From Ornithodoros turicata (taxonomy: Eukaryota; Arthropoda; Arachnida; Ixodida; Argasidae): a DNA stretch of 64,000 nucleotides. The stretch is from NCBI RefSeq assembly GCF_037126465.1, contig NC_088206.1, positions 54,478,841 through 54,542,840 of the forward strand, in the 5' to 3' direction. Positions 1 through 11,480 of this stretch are shown here, piece after piece (the stretch's first letter is position 1; the number at the start of each line of letters is the position of its first letter). Under the pieces are notes generated by a model. That model saw only the letters and a list, made by a program, of their open reading frames with translations. It did not search any database and was not told where the DNA came from. The position numbers and the translations under genes are program-made.

Positions 1-116
1 GAGGAAGAAGGAGAAGAACCGCGCAAGTGCCACCTCAGGGCTAGGGCAGAGGGCCACGCGCGTTAGAGCGCTATGAGGCCGAGCTGAGCCTTCCACCGTA
101 CTAATTTTCCCCATAG

Positions 117-187
117 TGTTCACAACAACTCTGCGCGGTGTTTTACAACGCGAACCATGTCCTCTTCCGAAACAGCCAGCGGTAGCG
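117..187 (+). CDS. Gene A exon 1 (5' UTR end and start codon)
   Basis: A 3' splice site with a TACTAAT branch-like motif and a CCCCATAG acceptor precedes position 117. The start codon is at 157-159 with A at -3. Ten codons (MSSSETASGS) plus one base follow, then the donor GTGAGT at 188. The exon ends in phase 1. Ser, Thr, Glu and Gly dominate, as in an unstructured cytoplasmic tail. The start is chosen because all downstream exons join to it in frame and no signal peptide is present. The upstream acceptor implies at least one more 5' UTR exon outside the window. Confidence 0.6.
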
Positions 188-994
188 GTGAGTCTTCAAA
201 CATCGCAACATTGAAACATCGGTCGATTCAACGACCACTTGTTATGTGAAAGATCTGAGCAGCGTTGAACACGTTTGGCGTTGACGAACGCGGACGCATC
301 AGCGTTTGGGAGGAATGTAGCCATGCAAGATAGTGGGGCTGGGAGATGCACCACATGTGTCCTATGTCGGTTGTGTGTTACCACCTGTTGCATATTTCAG
401 TGGTTTTGCGTAAATAGAAAGTGGTATTACCAGCAATGCACTAAAAGGCAAGGCGTCGCGAGAAAATAAAAGCTGAATTAGATGAACGAGCGGAAAGAAT
501 GATAAAATCGGATCAAAAGTTTCAGGTGTTGTGTCCTCTAGTGGTCAGTTCGACCGGCCTGCGAACTTCCCAGTGAGAGTGCACTTGCTATGAGGTCGTC
601 CGTTTAACTCCTGGTTTATCTCTTTTCAGATGCGGAGGAGCCTGGGTAAGTGCTAAGGGGCATTGATAAGCCATTCACTCTAGTGTGGTCACTACTGTCC
701 TGCTGGAATGTCCAGCGACATAGATTATGTTAGCGAACACACTGAACGGCACTGAAAAAACCGCGCGTGCCCGACAAAGAGACGGTCGTGTTTGCGAACA
801 GTCACCACCACACACTCAAGGCCAACCTTTACAGACTCATACGGTCGAGGACACCATTAGTTTCGACAGGGATAGGCCACACAGACGCACATGTACACCA
901 TACATGTCACGATGTACGTCCATGTGCCACCAGTTGACAGACATGTCATTGTCTTAGGGTGCTTTGGCTCATGCATGTAACCCGCACTCTGCAG
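188..994 (+). other. Introns 1 and 2 of gene A
   Basis: Apart from microexon 2 at 630-645 I see only unique, non-coding-looking sequence; short open frames on both strands lack splice support. Confidence 0.4.
630..645 (+). CDS. Gene A exon 2 (16-base microexon)
   Basis: A pyrimidine-rich acceptor (TCTCTTTTCAG) ends at 629 and a consensus donor GTAAGT begins at 646. The 16 bases take phase 1 from exon 1 and leave phase 2, adding D-A-E-E-P-G to the acidic N-terminal tail. It is too short to be seen as an open reading frame. Support comes from the two strong splice sites and the exact phase match on both sides. Confidence 0.55.
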
Positions 995-1131
995 GGAGAG
1001 TGTAGAGTACAGCGAGCCCAAGAGCGATGCCACTATGTATTTCATCTTCGGCGCTATCGCCCTCGTGGCTATCGTGGCCATCATACTCATCGTCATCTGG
1101 CTCCTCGGCAAGAGCTCTACCACGGAAGAGA
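995..1131 (+). CDS. Gene A exon 3: single transmembrane helix
   Basis: The acceptor CTCTGCAG ends at 994 and the donor GTAAGT starts at 1132. It is entered in phase 2 and left in phase 1. The translation continues the acidic tail (ESVEYSEPKSDAT) and then gives a textbook membrane helix of about 24 residues, beginning MYFIFGAIALVAIVA, followed by GKSSTTEE. With no N-terminal signal peptide and with all sequons on the C-terminal side, the likely topology is type II: N-terminus in the cytosol, C-terminus outside. Flanking charges do not decide topology strongly. Confidence 0.7.
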
Positions 1132-2819
1132 GTAAGTATACGCACGCAGGCCACCCACTGCGGTGTATATTTCAACGTGGACAACAAGCATTTAGAGTTT
1201 TAAAACAGGAAACATACCAACTTCGCAAATCAAGCGGGTGCGGCAAAGTAATGAACAGAGCGAAGAGAGCGTTCCCTTTCGGATACTGCGTCATAGCTTT
1301 CATAGCAGACGACAGAATCGGTGGTGTCGTCTGCTATGTGTCGTCTGCTACCGATATTCCGATGCTGTGCGACTGCAGGGCCGGCGAGTGAAATTAAGGG
1401 CCCCGGGGATGACTCCGGATGGGTCCTGTACGGTGCCTCCTCCTCAGGTCTCCTGCTGGGCTAGCAGCCGTTGGGCGTTGGGTCGTGCGAGCCCCGGCGC
1501 AGAGGCGGAGAGTTTTCATTTTCCCAGGGGGGGGCAAGGGCGCACCGCGAAGTAAGTACTCTGGCGGGGGGGGGGGGATATGTTTATTAAGAAAAAAAAA
1601 AGAAAGGAAAGCCAGATGGATGTCGGCTTGTTATTCCAACAAAAAAGTGAAAGGGGGAAGAAAAGGGCAAAGAAGAAAGCAAAAGAAAACAAAAAGAAGG
1701 AAAGAAACGGAAAAGAAAAATGATGAACACAAAACTAAAGTTGAAGAATCACACACTCCGGCGAATCCTATGATGTATGCCGAACTGGTATAGAAATAAA
1801 AGGAAGGAGGAACAGAGAAAAAAAAGAAGAAGAGAAAACAGAGAGAACGTAAACAGTGAACATGTGCACAACTGAAGGCATTACGCCTTTGAAAACTGAG
1901 TGCAAAAGGAACAAAATGCATTGAATCCTCGGTGTTTGAGCCGAAATGCGCGCAATATAATGAACATGGTCAACGAAATGGAGCAGCGGGAGTTGAACCC
2001 GCTCCCAACGGATATGCGTTCCGAAGATCCTACCGTTACACCTCGCAGCTGCTGGTACCTTTTCGACTGCTTCGTTTCATTGACCTGATTGCTTTGGGCG
2101 AAATTCAGTCTATGTGTTGTGCAATCCTCTGTGTTTCTTCGCCTCACCTTCTACTGTGATAATGAGTATGGTGGGCGGATACATATTTTACAAATTGCAA
2201 GATGCATTTTTGGGGTTGGTGCCTCTTCGCTCTTTTGACCCTGGCGCGCCGAGCCCCAAAGGTTGGTGTCAGACTCTTAGCGGGACTTCCCGGGGGAGGC
2301 GGCGCCCCCCCTAGTTCATGTTCCGGGGGGGCAAGAGCCCCCGCGCCCCCCCGCTGTCGGCGCCTATGCCCGGCAGCCCCCCGACCCTCTCGCCGGCCCT
2401 ACGTGAGAGTGCTCAGCATCGGACGTGGCGGAACTTTCTCCCCGTGAGCACCGTTTTACCTCTTCTTCCACTAGAACATCCCGTGTGGGTGTGAATACAC
2501 GGTACGATTAACTCGTGAGAACAATAAAGGAATGGAATACTTTCCCCAGTGTAGACCCTGCAAAAAGGCTTTCGCCGTTTTGCAGACACACCTCGGCTTA
2601 TACATTGCTTATTATTCATATCGCTGATGTCATTTCTGACGTATGTTGTTTACAGTCGTAGTCTAGTCTGCTAACAGATGAATGGCGCTGGATGTTTTTA
2701 TCGTGGCGTCGTTCTGAAAACGCAAAGGCCTATATGAGAGTTTCGCTGCCTATGAAGCGGGAAGTGCTAACTATCTGCGCTACTTATCTACATATTTGTT
2801 GTCTTCTTTCAATTTGCAG
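1132..2819 (+). other. Intron 3 of gene A
   Basis: Contains a small inverted repeat around GCAGACGACA (about 1300-1360), a GC-rich stretch at 1390-1560, an A/G-rich tract at 1590-1850 that creates spurious Lys-rich frames, and a second GC-rich patch at 2230-2440. The GC-rich patches resemble one at 8177-8360 and may be old retroelement fragments, but I recognise no family. Confidence 0.35.
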
Positions 2820-2852
2820 TGTTGACCGGGGCGATGAACGTAACAGATGCGG
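2820..2852 (+). CDS. Gene A exon 4
   Basis: A long pyrimidine tract and TTTGCAG acceptor end at 2819; the donor GTGAGT begins at 2853. The exon is 33 bases, phase 1 in and out, and adds MLTGAMNVTDA. The NVT is an N-glycosylation sequon, which fits an extracellular stalk just after the membrane helix. Being phase-symmetric it could be skipped without changing the frame. Confidence 0.6.
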
Positions 2853-3251
2853 GTGAGTAGGGGCTTTGTTGCTTTCTTTCCTCGGAAAGCTTAGCGGCTT
2901 TTGCACCAGTAAACCAAATCACCACCGTCATGGTCATCTTAACACCGTCCTGCTGACACATTGAGTAAAGTGAACATGGGTTCGCTGTTAAATGCACCAG
3001 CAGCTGCTTTCATCGTAATCCTAAGCCACAGCAGGTTCACCAGGTTAATGTTAAGGTCTCTCTGGTACCCTTTCATGATGCCTTGAGTGCAGCTCTACAA
3101 CGAATCATGCCAGCATCTTGGCTGGTAGTGGAAAAAGTTTGCGTTCGAACAAGCAGACGAACGCAATATTCGTTAAATTGTGAACCATCGCAAGGATGAA
3201 AAAAGGCACAAAGGCGTTTGTATAAACCAGGAAATTATGCACTGTACATAA

Positions 3252-3822
3252 CAGAGCATCAAACCGAAATTTTTTCCGGCTCGGTTCAGAGTCGGGTCGA
3301 GGCATAATGGTTCGGTTCCGGTTCAGCTCCAGGAGGACACGTATATCGGTTGCGATCCGGTTCAAGATGCTCTAAACCGGTTCCGAACCGGTTCATCGCA
3401 CAAGGTATGGTAGGAGAGTTTCGAAAGCCGTCCTATAGCTGGCCACAAAGCTGTGCCAAGAACGCTTGTCCACAGGAAAACGAAACTATAGAGTGCAGTT
3501 GTCCAACGTTATCTCCATCGATGCTGGCGTCCAGCTACGCATTTCAACTTGTATTGCAGGCACGGGTTGTAAAAAATGTCGCACGAACCGGTCACTTTTG
3601 GAACAGGTTGGGGCGCTTAAAATAGGTAAGATGAAAAACGGTCAGTATCGAACTCTCGACGCTTTGAAACCGGTCTTGAAACGGTAGTGGAAATTTTCTA
3701 AATTGGTTCGGTTCTGGTTCAGCTCCAAGGTGGCAGCAGCCTTTGCGATTCGGTTCCGGTTCGGTTCCGGCAAAAATAACGGTTCTTCCCGGTATTCGGT
3801 TCCGGTTCGGTTTGATGCTCTG
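3252..3822. mobile_element. hAT-like foldback element (CAGAGCATC ends)
   Basis: Inverted ends CAGAGCATCAAACCGAA at 3252 and its complement ending at 3822 enclose sequence rich in ACCGGTT/GGTTCGG. Flanking 8-mers GTACATAA (3244-3251) and GTACAAAT (3823-3830) look like a decayed 8-bp target duplication, the hAT size. The interior ACCGG-rich style matches the hAT element at 23,490-24,518. No transposase. Confidence 0.55.
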
Positions 3823-3929
3823 GTACAAATTCGACATTCCAGGTTTTTGTCTCTTACGTGTTCTTTTTTTTGCGAACTTGTTTTTCCTGTGTAACTCGTT
3901 TTTCCTGTGGAAATATTTCTTTTGCTCAG

Positions 3930-4283
3930 GAAATGAGAGCACTGCCGCATCTGTGAGCCCGCCCTTGACGCCTTCTACCTCCCCGGGCCATCATAGCAAA
4001 CCTGGCCACAATGTCACGTCAAGCGGTGACATGGTATCCACAATGGCGCATTCGGCAAAAGTCACAGCCTCCGAAACTAAATCGATGTCTGGGTCGACTC
4101 ATTTGAAGGCCGAGTCGGCTCATTCGATGACCGAGTCGAGTGTTTCGATGTCCATGTCGAGTGCTTTGACGTCCATGTCGAGTGCTTTGAGCTCCATGTC
4201 GAGTGCTTCGATGTCCCAGTCCAGCGCTTCGTCGCAGTCGTCATCACAAAAGAAAGGGGGAAGGGCGGGACCTTACGAATCAG
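3930..4283 (+). CDS. Gene A exon 5: Ser-rich stalk with coding minisatellite
   Basis: The acceptor TTTGCTCAG ends at 3929 and the donor GTACGT begins at 4284. The exon is 354 bases, phase 1 in and out. It encodes a Ser/Thr/Pro/His-rich segment with NES and NVT sequons, then a short repeat of Ser-Met-Ser-Ser-Ala type units made by a roughly 21-bp tandem DNA repeat at about 4130-4230, then a Ser/Gln run and a basic KKGGR end. Composition is mucin-like: extended, O-glycosylated stalks look like this. No enzymatic domain is visible. Repeat length could vary between alleles. Confidence 0.7.
4133..4230 (+). repeat. 21-bp coding tandem repeat in gene A exon 5
   Basis: Successive copies of a block like TCGATGTCCATGTCGAGTGC occur every 21 bases in frame, giving SMSSAL/T-type heptads. 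Copies differ by a few bases, so expansion is not very recent. Confidence 0.65.
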
Positions 4284-4502
4284 GTACGTTCCGAGCGTTT
4301 CTTGCAGCTGCATGGGTTTCGGTAGGAACGCCCACAGGTTGTACCTTACGCTTCGGTACTAAGACAACAGATATGGAAGTAGCTTGGCTATAGTGACAAG
4401 GATGGGCGTTACCAGTTTTTTTTTCCAAGGGGGAAAAAGTGCTTCCACTGTGTGTGGGGGGGGGGAGGGGGGAGGGGTAAAGTGTGCAACCTCCTTACCT
4501 CC

Positions 4503-4648
4503 CCCAACAACACCGAATATCCTCTGGATGTACGAATAATGTCCTAACGGATTCGTACGTCCGATGGATGTCCTCCGGATATCCGTCGGACGTCCGAATC
4601 CGTTAGGAGATTATTCGTACATCCAGAGGATATTCGGTGTTGTTGGGG
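4503..4648. repeat. Perfect-looking palindromic foldback element
   Basis: CCAACAACACCGAATATCCT at the left is repeated in inverted form ending at about 4648, with near-complete complementarity around a central CCTCCGG. It is about 146 bases, would form one long hairpin, and lies in intron 5 directly upstream of a candidate terminal exon. Confidence 0.65.
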
Positions 4649-4661
4649 TCTTTTCCTGCAG

Positions 4662-4743
4662 ACGGAAGCTGCGAACCGCGCGGGTGTTCAGATGTTCATA
4701 TTATTATGCCATCTAAGAGGAATTACGACTGCCTATGAATAAA
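4662..4743 (+). CDS. Possible alternative terminal exon of gene A with poly(A) signal
   Basis: The acceptor TTTTCCTGCAG ends at 4661. Entered in phase 1 (as exon 5 leaves), it reads DGSCEPRGCSDVHIIMPSKR and a few more residues to a TGA at 4736-4738, which overlaps an AATAAA at 4738-4743. It would give a shorter protein ending in a Cys-containing tail. The acceptor directly abuts a palindromic foldback element (4503-4648), so it may be a transposon-donated exon. A signal this close to the stop leaves almost no 3' UTR, which lowers confidence. Confidence 0.3.
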
Positions 4744-4859
4744 GAGTGCACAATTTTTACGAGTGACTTTGAAGCTCCAGATGGGGGCACGCCCCCCTCC
4801 CTTGCCCCCTCTCGGTACACCCACGGTGTCAAATCTAGACTGACGTAGAGAGAGAAAAA

Positions 4860-5578
4860 ATTAATTTTTTAAACTTAACTCTGAAATTTGCCTAGTCAAT
4901 GTGGCGTTTTTCTTGGTAAATCAGGTAGACCGTGGTTGAATTAGCCAAACCCACCGCAAAATACGATTCGTAGTACGGTGGTTATGTCCAGAAAAGTTGT
5001 CCGAAAATTGAGGTTTAGTTGCGCATATTTCAGCGACGCACCAAGTTGGCCGCAAAACGGCGTCGTGAGAGGGTATACCACTCTCTACCTGATAGATAGA
5101 GCCGCTGAGAAATAAGGCAAGGGTAGCTTTCGCATCCATCAATCAGAAACCCGCTTATCTGCACGTACGCGGCGTCTCTTGTCGCCTTTCTGTCCTTTTC
5201 TGCAGCTGCTCTCTCAGGTGGATAGTGATATGCCCTCCTCACGCCGCTCTTTTGCGGCCAACTTAGTGCGTCGATGACAAATGCACAAGTAAAAATCTCA
5301 ATTTTCGGACGACTTTTCTGGACATAATCGTCGTACTACGTAACGTATTTTGCGATGGGTTTGGCTAATTCAGCCACGGTCTGTCTGATTCAGCAAGAAA
5401 AACGTTACATTGGCAAGGCAAATTTCAGAGTTCAATTAAAAAAAATTCAATTTATTTAAATTAAAAGTCGTTAAAAGTAATTTTAATAGGTGGCAAATTG
5501 AATGGCTGGTTGGTAGCCGCTGTCCCCATATCTTTCTGTTGAGCCGTTTTTTTTACACCGGTCAAATGACATGTTACG
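4860..5578. repeat. Foldback element with CACCCTGTATA right end
   Basis: About 150 bases from 4874 (AACTCTGAAATTTGCC...) recur in inverted form at 5290-5440, and the right end carries GCACCCTGTATA, the terminus of the TA-flanked foldback families seen elsewhere in the window. The matching left terminus is missing, so it is truncated. Its subterminal sequence resembles the element at 49,821-51,391. Confidence 0.5.
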
Positions 5579-6172
5579 TGACGCACCCTGTATACGTGCA
5601 TGTGTGTCTAAGAGAAAAAGTTATGCCAGCACCGCCATGTATCGTGTTTACTTTTATCGCGGGGAGAGCTGCCAGGTAGATTGGAGACAAAGTAATAAAA
5701 AGCGAAGTAGTTTTAGCCGGCAGTAACTTAACTGCTGTAGTTAACTACAGAAAAATGTAGTTTAACTACGAGTTATAATTAAATTCCCAGAGATAGTTTC
5801 TAACTACTTTTTAACTACTATGCTACTTGCAATCACTACGTTCCTGAAATTTATTCCCCAACACTGCAAAATGTCCCTAAACTCCACATAAGCTTCTCTG
5901 AATTGATTCACGGAAGGGGATAATGCATTAAAGCGAATAAAGGGCGTAAAGGGAATAAAATAATTGTCGTTTTTTCTTAGGGTGTATGTGCTGGGCAACC
6001 AATGACGCGAAAATATTTACTTATTGTTCGCTGTTCAGACTTGTACTCATTTGCCGATCAATCTACACGCTGTTTCGTTGTATGTTCATGTCACTACCAT
6101 AATGCGAATAATGCGACACGATGGATACGAAGATGACGTTGTGGAAGCTGACCAGGGATGTAATCTTTCCAG
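5579..6172 (+). other. Rest of intron 5 of gene A
   Basis: Holds a degenerate GTAGTTAACTAC-type repeat at about 5710-5830 and otherwise nothing I can name. Confidence 0.3.
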
Positions 6173-6226
6173 ATGAGATGTCTACTGACGCCCTGAATCC
6201 TGAAAATGGGACTTCTTCGGAAACAG
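6173..6226 (+). CDS. Gene A exon 6
   Basis: The acceptor AATCTTTCCAG ends at 6172 and the donor GTGATG begins at 6227. The exon is 54 bases, phase 1 in and out, encoding DEMSTDALNPENGTSSET, with an NGT sequon. Composition matches the exons on both sides, and a chance open exon with correct phase and a sequon is unlikely, though the donor is weaker than the others. Confidence 0.55.
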
Positions 6227-6688
6227 GTGATGGTGCAGCATTATACTTGTACTAAACGTAATAAGGCCTCTTCGATTTGGCCTGCACCTCCAGTACTAGG
6301 TCAGAGGAGTCCCGCTGTGGTGCCAAGAGTGCGCGCTGCCGGCTGAGACAGTGCAAGTGTAGGTGTAGGTTTAACGCTAACGCTTCCAAAACGAACAAGC
6401 GAGTGCAGGTGTAGGCTGGTCGTCTGCCCTTCGCACCGGGGCCCCTGTCATGTTCTTTATTTATTTATTGTTAGAAACCCAAAGGCCAGAAGTGATTACA
6501 TAGGTGAAGAAAATACAAAAGAAAATTATAACAACAAGCACAACAATTATAACAATCACTGAATAATCAATGTGGCTGGGGGGCCAGTCAGTCTAGCGTC
6601 CAAATTGAAAATACAAAAGAAGATGATGATTATGTGCGCTGCGAAGTAGTGATTGGTTTGTTTGGTTGTTGTCCTTTTCTTTCATATA

Positions 6689-6898
6689 CAGGGTGTTTGC
6701 TCTAACGTGTCCAGAAATTATATTTAAAGCGAGCGATAAAAGAAAAGCAAGTGGTACTTTTCTGCTACCTGAGTAGAAGCAGGTACTGCTTCACTAGTAG
6801 CATCTGTTTCTTAGTGAAGTAGCCGAAAAGTAGCGCCCTCTTCTCTTTTATCGCTCGCGTTAAATAAAATTTCTGGACACGTTAGAGCAAACACCTTG
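6689..6898. mobile_element. Foldback MITE, TA target site
   Basis: CAGGGTGTTTGCTCTAACGT at the left and its near-complement ending ACACCTTG at 6898 bracket a 210-base palindrome, with TA on both sides. Non-coding. Structure is typical of Tc1/mariner-mobilised miniature elements. Confidence 0.65.
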
Positions 6899-8726
6899 TA
6901 TACTGATCTGTGTGTTGTGTTGTGCTTCATATTCGCGTTAGTAGTCATTCGAATGAGTGTTTGTCAAGGCTCTGTACCTGTAAGCAGCGCGTGGGCGGCG
7001 TATGCATTCTACTTACTTCCATAGGAAGGGGAGATCGTAATCGTGTTGCTGGCTTTCGCGAGAATGTGGCAGATGCTACGAACACGAGTTCTTCCTGTTT
7101 TTTCCTACTTGGTCCTTCGTCTCTGTACATTTTTATTAAAAAATGATTCTCGGCTTCTCCAAAGCTTGTGTCATCTGCCGGCGCAGTGAAGACAAGATGC
7201 TCCCCGTGCATCCGAGAATTCCATTCGGTTAAGTCGCAAAATATAACCGCATTATCCCACGTGCTTATCGCGAACATGCAACTTCAATGACTGCTGCATC
7301 GCACACATGCGTACTGTCTTGGTGCATGAAGGAAGAAGGAAGTAACCGGCAGGGTACCGACATCCATGCCACCGGCGCGGACCCGTGTCGTCTGCTCCGC
7401 GTGCGCTGGTACTGCATTCCCTATCCAGCAAGTGCGAGCTGTGAACTCGCGCAGAACTAGTGCTGCACCTTTACAAAACGAATACGAGAGTGCAGAGGGC
7501 GCGCGTGACGCTCGCAAAACATATCAGAAGGTGCTGCACCGTCTGAACTAGTTCAGGGAGTGCAGCCGAATCGAGGAGACCCATCGTTTTCAGAGGAGGT
7601 CCGAATAAAAAATATGCGATTAAATAGTACCATCTCAGGAATCCGTACACGCTATCAAGTAAATGATAAAGCGTGCATGCTGCTACTTAGACGGTCAGAT
7701 GGTGTGTCCTGTGTAGACCGTCTACACAGACACACCGTGTGTACGCAGAACTGATGCCTGCGAGCCCTGATGACCGGTTTTGCCACTACACCCCTACGCA
7801 ACTATATTTGAAGAGTGATTTTTCTTTAAACGCTAGATGGTACGACAATCAGGAAATAATGTGCATGGGATTAGTACGACAGTCCTTAGAGTATTATTTT
7901 TATTGCATAAAATTATTAATATTAGTATATTAGTATTTTATAAGATACAAAATTGTCTGGTAATATTATTACGGGTGGAGCACAACACGATAGGGATTGT
8001 ACAACAACGGACGTAGAGTGCAGCCTTTCCCCCTAGACGGCAATGCTAATCACTTCCAGCGATGTCATTGGTCAATCTGTTGGAAACCACTGTGCAACAT
8101 TGGTACCACAGAAAGAGTGAAGAGGCCTTTTGTGCTGAGTCTGTTCATCTGACACTCACGCGCACGCTAGACTGACATGCCGCGTATACTCGGGGACGAC
8201 GAGATGGGGGAGGTTAGAGTAAAGGAGGCCGCCGGGGATGGAGCCCCGGGGTCCGGGCCTCTAAAGGGTCTCCCCGGATCTAAGGCCCGACGGTTGCTAG
8301 TACCAGGAGATGTGAGGAGCGTGGCCCGGGCAGGACTCATCCGAAGTCATCCCCGAGGCCCATAATTTCCTTCGATGGCCCTGACTATACTACTTACTCT
8401 GCGCAAGAAGTATTCCCATGGTTTCTCAAATCGCTGGATCCTAGTAACGACCCTGGTGTTGAGAGGCATGCCTGCGCTCTTTGTCCGATAGGTGATGGAG
8501 CTATGTCCCACTGGAGCACTGATCTGCACATTTCTATGCCGTCTCCCGTAGAATTTGCTGTCCGTTTCCAAGGCTTTCGACACATCTTGCCACCGGATAA
8601 CATACTGATGTACTTGGTATAACCCCCAAAAAGTCGTACTTCAAAGCGTATCTATAGCTTGGGGGGTTGTACGAGAACTTCGCATGACTCACCATGAGGT
8701 TCCCCGAAACTTTTTTGCTGTTTCAG
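6899..8726 (+). other. Rest of intron 6 of gene A
   Basis: Includes a patch around 7430-7560 with GAACTAGT...GTGCAGC blocks that recur inside the foldback element at 49,821-51,391, a short inverted repeat near 7690-7740 and a GC-rich patch at 8177-8360. No credible gene. Confidence 0.3.
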
Positions 8727-8867
8727 AGGGCACAAAAATTTCTACTGAGCCAATACCAAACACTGGCGCCACTGAAGGTGCGCCAAATCTAGTTTCTGAC
8801 TCCACCGCTACTCCCAATGCCCCACGTCCAGATGGAGCGGCGACTGGAGAGCCCCTGGCCGTCAACG
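8727..8867 (+). CDS. Gene A exon 7: Thr/Pro/Ala-rich stalk
   Basis: A strong acceptor (TTTTTTGCTGTTTCAG) ends at 8726 and the donor GTAAGG begins at 8868. The exon is 141 bases, phase 1 in and out. It encodes a Thr/Pro/Ala/Gly-rich stretch beginning EGTKISTEPIPNTGATEGAP, of the same stalk type as exon 5. The frame closes soon after the donor. Confidence 0.6.
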
Positions 8868-9909
8868 GTAAGGCAGACGTTTTTCAATTACAAGAGCGCC
8901 ATCCCCTCATCTTAGTCAATCTCCTATTATATTCGCTGTCTGAACAAAAGAATGAACGGCGAAACAGAAGGGGAACCACTGATGTTGTCCCTACAGTAAC
9001 GCCCCTTTGGAACCTCTCACGGATATCCTCGCAGCTATCCGCCGCAGCGCATTGCTGCAGTAAATGAACAGCTCACAATGTTCTCGTTCCATAAAGCTCG
9101 ACGTTGAGCATCCAAAACTTAATGCTTTACGTAATAGTATACCACGAACGAGCACTTTAGGGCCTCAACGAAGATGGTATGACCTACGTCTACTGGGGCG
9201 ATTCTGTCGGCGATTCTACCACGCGTATCCACGTGGAACTTGACCATAGCACTAAAAGGGTCGTGCAAGACACCTCCACACATTTTCCGCTTTTGGCTGA
9301 GGCGGGCTCTGTGACAAATGTTCTTACGTGGGAAATGACGAACTATAGTATAGCTGACCTGTGCCACGTGCGCGAGGTCATTGGGGACCTGGGTCTCGTT
9401 CCTTCCACGGTCTCGTAAATGAAAAAGCCCGAATGATCGGTACATCAATCTCTCGTTTTTATTCTCCCGCATTTTGTTTTCCGCGAAAGAAAACTCAGTC
9501 ACTTCGTCAACAGAAGAAACTCAGTCACTCCGTAACGCAGCGGGACCCGTACAGGTGGCTCGCTCGCGGCTGCTTTATACAATGATGCTACGTCACGTAG
9601 TATAGCTTAGCCAGAAAAGATATTTCGGGAGGGTTTCTACGTGCTTCTACAATTTATATGGAGGAACTCTTAGCATTGATGGTGCATTTGGGGAAGGGTT
9701 GACAACTTGACACCTTCCTCTCCGTGTAAAGTGTTTATTGAACCCCCCCCCCCCCTCCAAAAAAAGAAAAAGGAAGGAAAAGCGAGAGAAAGGAATTGCA
9801 GGCTACGCTATAAGTCACACCGCCGATATTCAGAGCGGTTTTGTAAATTAAATTCCGCAATGACACTCTTCGGCGAAAGGATTTTGCTTGAGCGCTTCTG
9901 ATATATATA

Positions 9910-10195
9910 CAGTGACGCGCAGACATGCCTCGAACAGCGGAGTGCGTGTCAGCGGGCGCTGATAGACAGCTGAAAACGAGATTGGGATGATCCACTATCC
10001 TCTTGAAGGGGGGGGGGGGGTACGCACAACGGCAACGCATGCGTTCGCCATACCGCACCGTTTATCAGACGCATCCGTTGTGCGTCCCGACCCTCCCTTC
10101 AACGGTATAGTGGATCATCCCAATCTCGTTTTCAGTTGTCTATCAGCGCCCGATGACACGCGCTCCGCTGTTCGAGGCAAGTCTGCGCGCCACTG
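9910..10195. mobile_element. Foldback MITE with CAGTGGCGCGCAGAC-type ends
   Basis: Arms of about 110 bases (9910-10,008 and 10,090-10,195) are inverted copies of each other, separated by a G-run and a GC-rich loop. TA flanks both ends. It lies in intron 7. No coding capacity. Confidence 0.65.
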
Positions 10196-10318
10196 TAGGC
10201 TGCTCGATGAGCTAAGCAGGGTTTCGAGCAATTCTCCTAAGTGCCATTTCGCTCCTCCTCCTCTCACAGTATACATCACTGTCACCTGTTGAACTGCACT
10301 CAATACACATGACAGTGG

Positions 10319-10366
10319 CTCTGTCTGTCTGTCTGTCTGTGCGTGTGTGCGTGCGTGCGTGCGGGG
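10319..10366 (+). repeat. CTGT/GTGC microsatellite
   Basis: Tandem CTGT followed by GTGC/GTGT repeats. Confidence 0.8.
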
Positions 10367-10699
10367 GTAGGATCAGTTGTGATGTTAAAGGAATAGTGCG
10401 ATCCCTAAGTTAATTGAGTCCAAACCACTTTCCTGTAAAACAGAATGGGGTAGATGCAGGCTAGTCGGTGGATAAACTCCATGACAGGCAAGCATGAGTG
10501 AGCCTCCTGTAAGACTTCGCTCGGAAATCGTTGCATTTCCAATGTTTTTTTTATACTCCGCCGTGAGAGATTGCAGCGCGGGAGGAAAATTCACAGGGAG
10601 GACAAAACTGAAAACTAATCCACTCCAAAACAAACTCTCGAGTAGGAGTTGGTCACGTGACAGGGTTGCACCACGTGTCCAAGAGGGTAGGCGATTCTC

Positions 10700-11110
10700 G
10701 AGTTGGTTGTGGAACGGGCGCGAGTAGGATCATCGACATGGCGACAGCAGACGACAATGACATTTGGGCCTATCGGGACGTCAGAACCTCTGCCCCAGAG
10801 CCGTAGGAACGGGGTGCGAGAGGGACAGTCGCTCCGGCCGCCCTCGCCAGAGCGGGCGCCGAACGGCAAGCCCTGGCAGGTTAGTAGGACAGTATGAAGT
10901 ACGAATGAAGAGAATTTGAATTTACGGTCTCGGCAGTGTAAATGGGCGTTTTCTTTTCTTCGTTTGCAAGGCTTCTGGCGGCCGTAAGGAAGGGGGGGGG
11001 GGCGCTTCAGATTTACCCTGCCCCGGGCGCAAACTCGCCTCGCCACGGCTCTGCTCTGCCCGCTGCTTCGTCTTGCTGGGACAGTGTTGACTTCCGTGTG
11101 AGGCCATCTG
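10700..11110 (+). other. GC-rich island in intron 7
   Basis: CpG-rich sequence with an ATG at 10,739 that opens 22 codons (starting MATADDNDIWAYRDV) before a TAG. The island could be a promoter or a first exon of an unknown transcript, but there is no consistent splice partner. Confidence 0.25.
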
Positions 11111-11289
11111 CGTGCCATGAATTAGGGGTATTTACCGCGCATTCCGGGAAACGGTACCACTGTTCTGGTCCGCATGTAGCTTTGAAACGCATACAAGGAG
11201 CGACCTTGACATGCAACGAGCTGGTAAAGTGTTTTATGTATGGTTCTGTGCATGCTACTCTGAAGAAAAAAATTGTCACATGACATCGA

Positions 11290-11480
11290 GCATACGTCTC
11301 AATCAGACTTGTACGTAACGCTTTACAAGTAATTGTGTTACTAGTACCACGGTCATAACGACCGTGCTAGTACTCAATTACTTTTGCGAGTAATCGATTA
11401 GTTTTCCGAGCAAGTAATTTTCCAAGTAATCTCATTCCAATTGTGAGTAATCGGGTTACAAGTAATCGAGTACTTCTCGA
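11290..11480. repeat. Degenerate AAGTAATCGAGTAC-type repeat
   Basis: Loose repetitions of GTAATTGAGTAC/GTTACAAGTAATCG. The same style recurs at 14,510-14,645, 20,100-20,270 and 20,840-21,000; it resembles the interior of degenerate foldback elements. Confidence 0.45.

Noticed and set aside
1419..1921. Lys-rich (+) and Phe-rich (-) frames.
   Set aside because: Produced by an A/G-rich tract inside intron 3.
3252..3822. Arg/Asn/Pro/Glu-rich frames on both strands.
   Set aside because: They are translations of ACCGGTTCGG-type subterminal repeats of a hAT-like element.
10703..10897. An exon ending CCCTGGCAG|GTTAGT in phase 0.
   Set aside because: Its upstream acceptor lacks a pyrimidine tract, and the phase that gene A would supply runs into a TAG.
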